64,000 nucleotides of DNA from Photobacterium obscurum. Its GTDB lineage: Bacteria; Pseudomonadota; Gammaproteobacteria; Enterobacterales; Vibrionaceae. Location of the stretch: contig NZ_JAKRRW010000019.1 of NCBI RefSeq assembly GCF_026191635.1, forward strand, positions 50,984-114,983, given 5' to 3'. Both the position numbers and the translations under genes were made by a program. Under the pieces are notes generated by a model. It worked only from the letters and a program-made list of their open reading frames with translations. It was not told the origin of the DNA and made no database searches. Below are positions 44,244 through 52,150 of the stretch, piece after piece (the stretch's first letter is position 1; each line of letters starts with the position of its first letter).

Positions 44244-46886
44244 ATGTCACTCAATAAAAAAGCGTATATCGTTCCGCATACTCACTGGGATCGCGAATGG
44301 TATTTCAGTACCGAAGAATCACAGGTTTTGCTGGTATTTACAATGCAGCAGGTACTCGAGCAACTGGAGCAGGACGAGGATCTGCCTTGTTTTGTACTCG
44401 ATGGCCAGTCCGTCATGCTGGAAGACTACCTCAGCGTTGTACCTGAAGATAAGGCCCGTATCGAGGCTCTGGTTCAGCAAGACAAGCTACTGGTTGGCCC
44501 TTGGTATACCCAGACAGATCAGTGCGTGGTGCACGGAGAATCACAACTCCGTAACCTTTACTGGGGCAATGCAGATGCCATGAAATTTGGCGCAGTAATG
44601 AAGGTCGGCTATGTTCCCGATTCATTTGGACAAAGTGCGCAACTTCCGCAGCTATTGCAGCACTTTGATATCGACAAGTGTGTCTTTTGGCGGGGGATCT
44701 GGGAAGGTATTTCTCCCAATACTGAGTTTAGCTGGCAAGCACCGGATGGCAGTAAAGTCACCACCGCGGTATTGGAGTTTGGCTACAGCGCCTTTCAAGG
44801 CATGAAGCCTATGCAGTTGCACCTTGATGGACTCGACCAATCAATGGAATCTCCTAACTGGCAATGTTCTCGCGAACACTTTCTGTTTATGGGCGGACAT
44901 GATCAGAAGCCATGGCAACGCAAGGCCGTATCGGCAATCAATCAGGCCAATCAGGAGCGGGATTACAACTACCAGCTGTGTGATTTTGACGAATACTTCA
45001 CGGCGGTGGCAAATCAGCCTCTGGCAACAGTGCAAAGCGAAATGCTTTACGGTAAGTACAGCCGAATTCACCGCGGGATCTACTCAACCCGTTACGATAT
45101 CAAGAAGCTCAACAGCGATGTCGAAAATCTACTGATCAATCAGCTCGAACCTTTGCTGACCGTCGGTACGCAAATGGGATTGCACTACCCGTACGGCCTG
45201 ATGGAAAAGAACTGGAAGCAGCTGATGCAGAGCCACGCCCATGACTCTATTGGTTGCTGCAATACTGATCCGGTCAACCAGCAAGTCAAAGCTCGCATTC
45301 AGGCGGTCAAAGAAAATGCCGAACGATTAAAAGACATCACCCTAAAGCAGCTGGCCGATGCTGCGACAGGCGATCAGCAGGGGGAATATATAATGATATT
45401 CAACCCGCTGCCTGTGAAGAGAACAACCAACATCGAACTCGATCTGGTATTGCCTACGCGACAGTTCGCGCTCTGTGACCAGGGGAAAGAAGCGGATATT
45501 CAGTCTCTGGATTGCCAGCTAGTTGATATCAACTCTATAGTGCAAGACCCGACCACACTGGGCGATGAGCGCTTTAAATCATGGTATCGCCATCGTGTTA
45601 TCGCAAAGCTTGAGGCATTACCGCCTTGCGGCTATCGCTTCCTAACGATTGAACGCCTACCTGACGGTGACGCCGACCAAGTCGCACTTACCAAGCCAGA
45701 AAGCAACAGGATGCTAGGCAGCAATACAATCAGCGGCAATATGATCAGCAACGACTTACTGACCGTTTCGGTAGCCTGTGACGGAAAAATCGCACTGACA
45801 AAACACGCGACCAATGAGCACTGGGATGATCTATTAACGCTGGTCGACGGTGGTGATGACGGCGATAACTATGATTTTTCTGAACCCTACAACGACCTTA
45901 AAGTGAATTTTTGCCAAACACCGGTCGCCGTATCTGTGGTACATGGCGCACTGCGTTCACAATTGGAGGTCACATACCGTGCCAAGCTGCCACTAAATCT
46001 GGCGCAGCGCGCTGACCAGCTCACAACGGTTGATCAAGATATCACCATGGTACTGAGCCTGGAAAAAGATGCCCACCAGGTTGATATCGATATCCAACTC
46101 GATAACCAAATCGAGGATCATCGCCTGCAATTGCATATCAACGGTGACTTCCTCCGTTCGGAAACCATTGCTGATCAGCCAATTGGCCTGATCCGGCGCG
46201 GTGATGATGCCGAGGCACTGGCCGTCTGGCAACAGCAAGGCTGGACATCGGCTCCAGTTCCCATTTACCCGATGCAAAGCCTAGTTGCGGCAGAAACGGC
46301 GAAAGGCGGCCTAGCCGTATTCACTGACGGTATCCGAGAATACCAACAGTACCCAGACACCGTTGCCATCACGCTGTTCCGCTCGGTTGGTTATGTCGGT
46401 AAACCGGAGCTGAAATACCGTCCCGGACGTTTGTCAGGTCTGCCAGATGCCAGCCCTGACTCCCAGCTTAAGGAGCCATTGGCATTCCGATTAGCCGTTT
46501 ACCCGTTTGACGGTGATGCCATGCAGGCAGAGCTTTGTTCCCAAGTTAAGCAGTGGCTGAGCAAACCGCTGAGCCTGCATAACGGTGTAATTCAGCGATT
46601 CATGATTGCACCGCCACGCTTTACGGCACCACAAAACTTCAGCCTGTTTGCCCTCGACAACCCGGGGCTTGCTATCAGCGCGATCAAACAAGCTGAAAAC
46701 GATAGCAACGCCATCATTGTCAGGGTCATCAACGCCGCTGACAAACCGGTAGCCCTCGGACGCCTTACCGGAGCTTGGCAGGTTGATATTGCAGACGGTA
46801 TGGAACACTCCCTGCGGGCGGCCTGTGAACGGGATGAAGTACTGCCCCACAGCTTGATGGCACTGCGCCTGACGCCTAGAACCTGA
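44244..46886 (+). CDS. GH38 alpha-mannosidase, MngB-like
   Basis: Cytoplasmic retaining alpha-mannosidase. The 880-residue product resembles E. coli MngB (mannosylglycerate hydrolase, 877 residues) from end to end: zinc site HTHWDREW (residues 12-19), WYTQTDQ, nucleophile Asp126 in YVPDSFG, HAHDSIGCCNTD, and a beta-sandwich C-terminus with FTDGIREYQ. No signal peptide. Between a PTS permease and a multiphosphoryl-transfer gene, it should hydrolyse a phospho-mannoside made during uptake. In MngB the substrate is 2-O-(6-phospho-mannosyl)-D-glycerate; whether that applies here is not known. Confidence 0.92.
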   Translation: MSLNKKAYIVPHTHWDREWYFSTEESQVLLVFTMQQVLEQLEQDEDLPCFVLDGQSVMLEDYLSVVPEDKARIEALVQQDKLLVGPWYTQTDQCVVHGESQLRNLYWGNADAMKFGAVMKVGYVPDSFGQSAQLPQLLQHFDIDKCVFWRGIWEGISPNTEFSWQAPDGSKVTTAVLEFGYSAFQGMKPMQLHLDGLDQSMESPNWQCSREHFLFMGGHDQKPWQRKAVSAINQANQERDYNYQLCDFDEYFTAVANQPLATVQSEMLYGKYSRIHRGIYSTRYDIKKLNSDVENLLINQLEPLLTVGTQMGLHYPYGLMEKNWKQLMQSHAHDSIGCCNTDPVNQQVKARIQAVKENAERLKDITLKQLADAATGDQQGEYIMIFNPLPVKRTTNIELDLVLPTRQFALCDQGKEADIQSLDCQLVDINSIVQDPTTLGDERFKSWYRHRVIAKLEALPPCGYRFLTIERLPDGDADQVALTKPESNRMLGSNTISGNMISNDLLTVSVACDGKIALTKHATNEHWDDLLTLVDGGDDGDNYDFSEPYNDLKVNFCQTPVAVSVVHGALRSQLEVTYRAKLPLNLAQRADQLTTVDQDITMVLSLEKDAHQVDIDIQLDNQIEDHRLQLHINGDFLRSETIADQPIGLIRRGDDAEALAVWQQQGWTSAPVPIYPMQSLVAAETAKGGLAVFTDGIREYQQYPDTVAITLFRSVGYVGKPELKYRPGRLSGLPDASPDSQLKEPLAFRLAVYPFDGDAMQAELCSQVKQWLSKPLSLHNGVIQRFMIAPPRFTAPQNFSLFALDNPGLAISAIKQAENDSNAIIVRVINAADKPVALGRLTGAWQVDIADGMEHSLRAACERDEVLPHSLMALRLTPRT

Positions 46887-47016
46887 TGGCTAAGTGTTAG
46901 CTCCTGACAGTAAGCGACGCGTAACTTAACTAAGAACAATAAGGTGACTGCCCTCGTCATCCTCAGGGATGGCGAGAGGCTCAGCCCCTGTGAATCAACA
47001 ACAATTAGGTAAAATC

Positions 47017-49527
47017 ATGACCAGACAATTTTCATTTCGTAATGAACTGGTAAACGGTATTCATGCCCGGCCGGCCGCCGAACTAGAAAACCGCACCAAA
47101 CACTTTCAGTGCCAAATTACCCTGTTAAATACCACCAAGGGCACCTTGGCAAACGCAAAGAGTGTGCTCGCACTTGTCGGGGCGGATGTCACTCTCGGTG
47201 ATGAGTGCCAGCTTCAGTTTGAAGGCAGCGATCAAGATTTAGCGTATGACAGACTACACGCTTATATCAGCAACGATTTTGCTCACTGCGACACGCCGCT
47301 AGAAACGATCGAAACTGATCAAGGGGGAGCGTTACCCATATCACTTGCGATGGCTAACCCAGACTTTGTTCGCGGCCAAATTGTGTGTCAGGGGATCGGC
47401 AAAGGTATCCCTGTAATAATCAACCAGATCGATCTGCACAAGCTTGCAAGCAATAGTCCTATTCAGTCCACCAATGAGATTCAAACCGCACTAACCACCG
47501 GTATAAGCTCATTGATTGAAAAATTAACCCAGGCAGTGGCTGCATCCGGCAAAAATGAGCAAGAGATCCTACGGGCACACCTACAAATCGCGGCGGACAG
47601 CCAGTTTGCTGAAACTCTGGAAAAACACATCAACCAGAAAAATAGCCTTAAAGCGATAGCGGCGGCGGCAGACGAACTGAAAGCCCCCATGCTGAAAAGC
47701 AGTAGCACGTATTTGAAAGAGCGGGCGCTGGACATCGAGGATATCTGCACCCAGCTCGCCGAAACCGTGGTCGGAAAACCACTTAGAAGCCCCGTTGTCA
47801 TCAACCAGGAGAGCGTGGTTATTGCCGATAACCTGGCCCCGAGTGAGCTGCTGGCACTCGATAAATCCCAGCTAAACGGGCTCGTTCTCTCTCATGCCGG
47901 ACAGACATCGCATACCGTGATTCTAGCGCGTTCATTTGGCATTCCGGTGCTGACAGGTATTCAGCACCCTGAGCGCTTTGTCAGCCATACCGAGCAGGTG
48001 ATCATAGATGCCATCCACGGCGTGCTGATCAAACAGCCGTCGTCGCCGGTACTGGATTTCTATCAGATGGAACAAGATAAAGCCGAACAAAAGCAGCAGT
48101 TGCTTAAGCCATTTATTAACAGCAAAGGGATTGCCAAAGACGGTACACCTCTGGCTATCTACGCCAATATTGCCATTGCCGAAGAGGCAAGCCCGGCCTT
48201 TGCCAGCGGCGCGGAAGGAATAGGATTGTTTCGGACTGAAATGCTGTTCATGGAACAGGATCAGGCTCCATCAGAACAGGAACAGTTTATGGCGTACGCT
48301 GAAGTGATTAAATCAGCCCAAGGTAAACAAACAATAATTCGTACCCTCGATATCGGTGGTGACAAGCCGCTGCCCTATCTTGGTCTGCCCGAAGAAGAAA
48401 ACCCATTTCTCGGATATCGAGCTGTTCGGATGTATCCCGAATACCGGAGCATATTTGAAACCCAGCTTCGTGCCATCCTGCGGGCCTCTGAATTTGGTGC
48501 TGTTGATATTATGATCCCAATGGTTTCGTGCGTGGACGAGGTGAAGTGGGTACATCAGGTGTGCCAGCAATGTGCCGATGCCCTGAGTCATGATGGGGCC
48601 ATATTGGGTCAATGGCGACTGGGAATTATGCTCGAAGTTCCTTCCACCCTTTACCTGCTGGAGAAAGTCTCACCGTGGATCGATTTTGTCTCGGTCGGCA
48701 GTAATGACCTAACCCAGTACTTTATGGCCTGTGACCGTGGTAACCACCAAGTGCGTGGGTTGTATAACAGCATGAACCCTAGCTTTATTGGCTTGCTAAA
48801 CGATATTGCAACCCGAGCTAAAAAAGTAGGTGTACAGCTTGGTCTGTGCGGAGAGATGGCTAGTGATATCAATGCATTGCCACTGCTACTCGCAATGGGC
48901 TTTGATGAAATCAGTCTGCCTGCCCCTAAAATTCCTGCCATGCGTGCGCAGCTAAGTCAGCTTGACAACCAGTCATGCCTAGCCTTGTTGCATCAAACAC
49001 TGGCTGCAGAATCCCCCGTACAGGTTGTGTCATTGGTCGAGGATTTTTATAACCAACTGAGTAAGCCTGAAATTCTGGATCACAAGCTGGTCATTCACAA
49101 TAGTAAAGCAATAGATAAAGCCAGCGTGATTAAAGCACTAACCGATACGCTAGAATTGCATGGCCGAGCCAGCAAAGGCCATTATGTCGAACAGGCTATC
49201 TGGGATCGCGAGGAGATATTTGCAACGTCACTGGGCTTTGGTATCGCTGTGCCGCACTGTAAGTCAGAACATGTATTACATAATAGTATTTCCGTGGCAC
49301 ACCTTGCTCAACCTATTCTCTGGAGTGAAAAAGACAATGAAAGAGTATCAACGGTCATCATGCTATCCATTGCTAGCCATGACACGGATGGTACGCATAT
49401 GAATATTTTTTCCCGACTAGCCCGTAAACTCATGCATAAGGATTTCAGGGATAGCCTGACAGACTCTTCAAATGCCGAACAGACTGTCAGCCAGCTCAAA
49501 GCCTGCCTCTTTGAACAGGCCTCCTAA
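47017..49527 (+). CDS. Multiphosphoryl transfer protein: HPr-EI-EIIA(Fru) fusion
   Basis: Complete phosphate relay from PEP to EIIB in one 836-residue cytoplasmic chain. Domain order: HPr (His16 in NGIHARPAAEL), enzyme I with the phospho-His motif LSHAGQTSHTVILAR (about residues 290-305) and PEP-binding GIMLEVPS and GLCGEMA, and EIIA-Fru with active His747 in FGIAVPHCK. This is the order of E. coli FryA (831 residues). The start at 47017 follows TTAGGTAA; 16 upstream codons are excluded. It can feed both EIIBs in this window, because operon 2 has none of its own. Confidence 0.94.
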   Translation: MTRQFSFRNELVNGIHARPAAELENRTKHFQCQITLLNTTKGTLANAKSVLALVGADVTLGDECQLQFEGSDQDLAYDRLHAYISNDFAHCDTPLETIETDQGGALPISLAMANPDFVRGQIVCQGIGKGIPVIINQIDLHKLASNSPIQSTNEIQTALTTGISSLIEKLTQAVAASGKNEQEILRAHLQIAADSQFAETLEKHINQKNSLKAIAAAADELKAPMLKSSSTYLKERALDIEDICTQLAETVVGKPLRSPVVINQESVVIADNLAPSELLALDKSQLNGLVLSHAGQTSHTVILARSFGIPVLTGIQHPERFVSHTEQVIIDAIHGVLIKQPSSPVLDFYQMEQDKAEQKQQLLKPFINSKGIAKDGTPLAIYANIAIAEEASPAFASGAEGIGLFRTEMLFMEQDQAPSEQEQFMAYAEVIKSAQGKQTIIRTLDIGGDKPLPYLGLPEEENPFLGYRAVRMYPEYRSIFETQLRAILRASEFGAVDIMIPMVSCVDEVKWVHQVCQQCADALSHDGAILGQWRLGIMLEVPSTLYLLEKVSPWIDFVSVGSNDLTQYFMACDRGNHQVRGLYNSMNPSFIGLLNDIATRAKKVGVQLGLCGEMASDINALPLLLAMGFDEISLPAPKIPAMRAQLSQLDNQSCLALLHQTLAAESPVQVVSLVEDFYNQLSKPEILDHKLVIHNSKAIDKASVIKALTDTLELHGRASKGHYVEQAIWDREEIFATSLGFGIAVPHCKSEHVLHNSISVAHLAQPILWSEKDNERVSTVIMLSIASHDTDGTHMNIFSRLARKLMHKDFRDSLTDSSNAEQTVSQLKACLFEQAS

Positions 49528-49573
49528 CCCAAAACAACAGTGATCATCATTTTCCATTTTAAGGAATGAATTT

Positions 49574-49939
49574 ATGAGTGTTATTTCTCAACCTCGGCCA
49601 TACCTGGGGTGGCTGGCAATAATCGGGATCGTGGCCGGCGGCTTTCCTCTATTGCTTGAACACCCTGCAATGTTGGGGATTGTCGCGGCCAGTTGTACAA
49701 CGTTGTCATTTTTGCCGCAGGTTATCCATACGTTTAAGACCCGTGATACATCAGGGATATCGCTATCCATGTACATTATTTTTGTGTTTGGTGTTTTCTG
49801 CTGGTTGGTTTATGGCTTGAAGTCAGGGGACATTCCACTGATTTCCGGTAATGGTATTACTCTGTTATTAGCAAGCACTGTATTATTTTTGAAGATAAAA
49901 ACAAATATAAAGGAGGGTAACCAGAATACGCCAGTTTAA
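49574..49939 (+). CDS. SemiSWEET-like (PQ-loop) sugar transporter
   Basis: Small membrane protein of the MtN3/SemiSWEET family, which works as a dimer to move sugars. The 121-residue product has an N-terminal hydrophobic stretch, then the family triple-helix bundle with SFLPQVIHTFKTRDTSGIS (PQ motif) and FGVFCWLVYGL. It is about 30 residues longer than a typical SemiSWEET. It ends PTS operon 1 and may export the free sugar or aglycone left after GH38 cleavage, an inference from position. Confidence 0.85.
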   Translation: MSVISQPRPYLGWLAIIGIVAGGFPLLLEHPAMLGIVAASCTTLSFLPQVIHTFKTRDTSGISLSMYIIFVFGVFCWLVYGLKSGDIPLISGNGITLLLASTVLFLKIKTNIKEGNQNTPV

Positions 49940-50071
49940 TATTGAAAAAAGCATTTTCTGTATTCAATTTCAGAATTTATAAAATACAGTTTGCACTTAA
50001 ATTAATTAGACTTATTATATAACAACAATTTTTTAAGTTGATTTTGTTATTACAAGAGTTAAATTAAGTAA

Positions 50072-50114
50072 TGTGATCGCTGTCTTAGTCATCAATATTA
50101 TATTGCTGATAATA
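50072..50114 (+). promoter_or_regulatory. Possible CRP promoter of PTS operon 2
   Basis: TGTGATCGCTGTCTTA (50072-50087) matches 7 of the 10 consensus positions. GATAAT at 50108-50113 is about the right distance for a class II start near 50120, as in operon 1. Weak on its own. Confidence 0.35.
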
Positions 50115-50152
50115 TCATTATGTTACCTATCCATTTGTCGAGAATATTTTTA

Positions 50153-50716
50153 ATGAAAAAATGGTTGTTTTACACAGGAAGAATGATAAAGAAAGGTGTC
50201 GATATTTTGACTCCCTTTGTTTTTTCCTTTCTGAAAAACATCTATTTTTTATTATTGCCGACACCAGTGGATTTAGAGTCGTGTGATGATCTAGAACTGG
50301 AGTTTACAGAGCTTGATGAAATTTCATCTCAGTGGAATACATTGTGGTCACGGATAAGTGAACAGTGTCTCCTTGCTGGCAGATATAACCCCAAAAAAGA
50401 AAAACCAGAACTAGGGGCGACCCAAAAAGTTGCAGTTCAGCTACGCACCGTTAGGCAAACCGTGCTCTCTCATATCAGTAATGACGCGGCATCAACTCAG
50501 ATGTTGACTTGTTATCGCCATGCCGGTGATCCTGCCGTCGGCGGGCAGTCTACTGTTTGTCTTATCTTGCGTTTCATTCTCTGCACCTCAGATCACTCCC
50601 ACCTTAATCAAGTTAAAAAGCACAGCAAGGCCATTTTGCCGCTGTGCTTTTTTGTCTTTTTATTTGACCAACAACTAAATCAAAGAAAGGAAACAATATG
50701 TATTTTATTTGTGTAG
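50153..50716 (+). CDS. PTS leader ORF B, unknown protein with internal terminator
   Basis: A 187-residue frame that resembles leader ORF A in layout: an N-terminal hydrophobic segment (about residues 20-40), an acidic patch with ELDEISSQWN, and CYRHAGDPAV. The end of the frame passes through an intrinsic terminator and overlaps EIIB by 19 bases. The exact start is uncertain: ATGs at 50120, 50153 and 50183 are in frame and none has a strong ribosome site. The family is not recognised. The C-terminal 50 residues are unlike ORF A and may reflect terminator sequence rather than conserved protein. Confidence 0.4.
   Translation: MKKWLFYTGRMIKKGVDILTPFVFSFLKNIYFLLLPTPVDLESCDDLELEFTELDEISSQWNTLWSRISEQCLLAGRYNPKKEKPELGATQKVAVQLRTVRQTVLSHISNDAASTQMLTCYRHAGDPAVGGQSTVCLILRFILCTSDHSHLNQVKKHSKAILPLCFFVFLFDQQLNQRKETICILFV
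50615..50657 (+). terminator. Intrinsic terminator immediately upstream of PTS EIIB 2
   Basis: AAAAAGCACAGC pairs with GCTGTGCTTTTT, with an inner GGC/GCC pairing, followed by TTTTTTGTCTTTT. Its position just before EIIB repeats that in operon 1. Confidence 0.85.
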
Positions 50717-51012
50717 CGGCATGTCCAACAGGCGTTGCTCATACTTATATGGCAGCAGAATCACTGGCTATGGTCGGTAAGTCTCTTGGACATGAGGTAA
50801 AAGTAGAAACTCAAGGTAGCCTTGGTATTGAAAATGAAATTACCGCCGAAGATGTTTCTCGTGCTGATGGCTGTATTATTGCATCTGAAGTTGCCATAGC
50901 CAAAAAAGACAGGTTTATCAACCTTCCTATATTAGAATGCGCAGTATCAGATCCAATAAAACATGGAGAGGCCGTCTTTGACGCCTTATGTGAGGAAATT
51001 AAAAATGGCTAA
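50698..51012 (+). CDS. Fructose-family PTS EIIB component, second operon
   Basis: Phosphoryl carrier of a second PTS. The 104-residue product is a close paralogue of the EIIB at 42807, with active Cys9 in AACPTGVAHTYMAAE and VETQGSLGIENEIT. AAAGGAAAC precedes the ATG. It overlaps the downstream EIIC start by 8 bases, indicating translational coupling. Confidence 0.92.
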   Translation: MYFICVAACPTGVAHTYMAAESLAMVGKSLGHEVKVETQGSLGIENEITAEDVSRADGCIIASEVAIAKKDRFINLPILECAVSDPIKHGEAVFDALCEEIKNG

Positions 51013-52120
51013 ATTCAACCCAGGTAAAAAAGAAAAATCTGTTGGTATTGAAATTAAACAAGCAATAATGACAGGTGTTTCTTATATGCTTCCTTTAATT
51101 ATTGCCGGAGCGGTAATTATGGGAATCGCGCGAATCGGCGCATCATTTTACGGCATCGACAATATTTGGGATGGAAGCCATGGTGAGGCCGCCAGTGCAC
51201 TCGTAAGAATGTTCCACGCCTTTGATGGATTCGGGGGGTTAGCTCTGAGCCTCATGCTTCCGGTCGTGGCAGGTTATATCGCCTTTTCAATTGCAGACAA
51301 ACCCGGTATTGCCCCCGGTATGGTGGCAGGTCTACTGGCTAAAGAGCTGGGAACGGGCTTTCTTGGTGCATTAGCCGCTGGTTTTGTCGCCGGTTACATT
51401 GTTCGCTTACTGGTCACCAAAATAAACCTTCCCAAGGCAATCGCGTCTGCTGGGCCTATTTTTATCATTCCTGTCGGCGGCACGTTACTGTCTTGCATCA
51501 TCATGATGTATGTGATCGGAGACCCGCTGGCAGCAATGAATCGCGGCTTGGAAAGCTGGCTGCTAAGCATGTCCGGCACCAACAAAATTCTACTGGCAGC
51601 CGTGGTCGGCGGCATGGTTGGCTTTGACTTGGGTGGACCCATCAATAAGGCGGCAGTAACAACCGCAATGGCCATGTTGGCATCCGGTATTTATGACCCG
51701 AACACCGCAGCTCAAGTGGCTATTATTGTGCCACCGATCGGAATCGGTGTTGCAACCTTGATTTGGAAGAAGCGTTTCCCAGAATCCCTTCAAGACGCCG
51801 GGAAAGCATCAACGCTAATGGGACTTATCGGGGTTTCTGAAGGTGCAATACCTTTCGCTTTAGCCAATCCAAAAATCATTATCGTCAACGTCATTGGCTC
51901 TGCCGTAGGCTCCGCACTCGCAGTCGGTCTGGGCGCCGTTAACCGTGCCCCGATATCGGGATTTTATGGCTGGCTGGCCGTCGAAAGCTGGGGCGTTTAT
52001 GTCCTCGCCATTACGGTTGGCTCCGGGATTGTCGCACTAGGATCAATGCTGGTTTTCAAAGGTGAAGACTTACCTGAAAAACAAGAAGCCAAACCCAAGT
52101 TCAAAATAACTAAAGCCTAA
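51005..52120 (+). CDS. Fructose-family PTS EIIC permease, second operon
   Basis: Second sugar channel, paralogous to the EIIC at 43133. The 371-residue product has IMTGVSYMLPLIIAG, ADKPGIAPGMVAGLLA, VGFDLGGPINKAA and VSEGAIPFALANP. The start at 51005 follows GAGGAAAT; an ORF start 14 codons upstream is excluded because it lies in EIIB. It must receive phosphate through EIIB from an EIIA encoded elsewhere, most simply the fusion protein of operon 1. A secreted phosphoesterase gene follows after 30 bases. Confidence 0.92.
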   Translation: MAKFNPGKKEKSVGIEIKQAIMTGVSYMLPLIIAGAVIMGIARIGASFYGIDNIWDGSHGEAASALVRMFHAFDGFGGLALSLMLPVVAGYIAFSIADKPGIAPGMVAGLLAKELGTGFLGALAAGFVAGYIVRLLVTKINLPKAIASAGPIFIIPVGGTLLSCIIMMYVIGDPLAAMNRGLESWLLSMSGTNKILLAAVVGGMVGFDLGGPINKAAVTTAMAMLASGIYDPNTAAQVAIIVPPIGIGVATLIWKKRFPESLQDAGKASTLMGLIGVSEGAIPFALANPKIIIVNVIGSAVGSALAVGLGAVNRAPISGFYGWLAVESWGVYVLAITVGSGIVALGSMLVFKGEDLPEKQEAKPKFKITKA

Positions 52121-52150
52121 TTTCAAATGTATCTAATGGAGATTCCTTCG

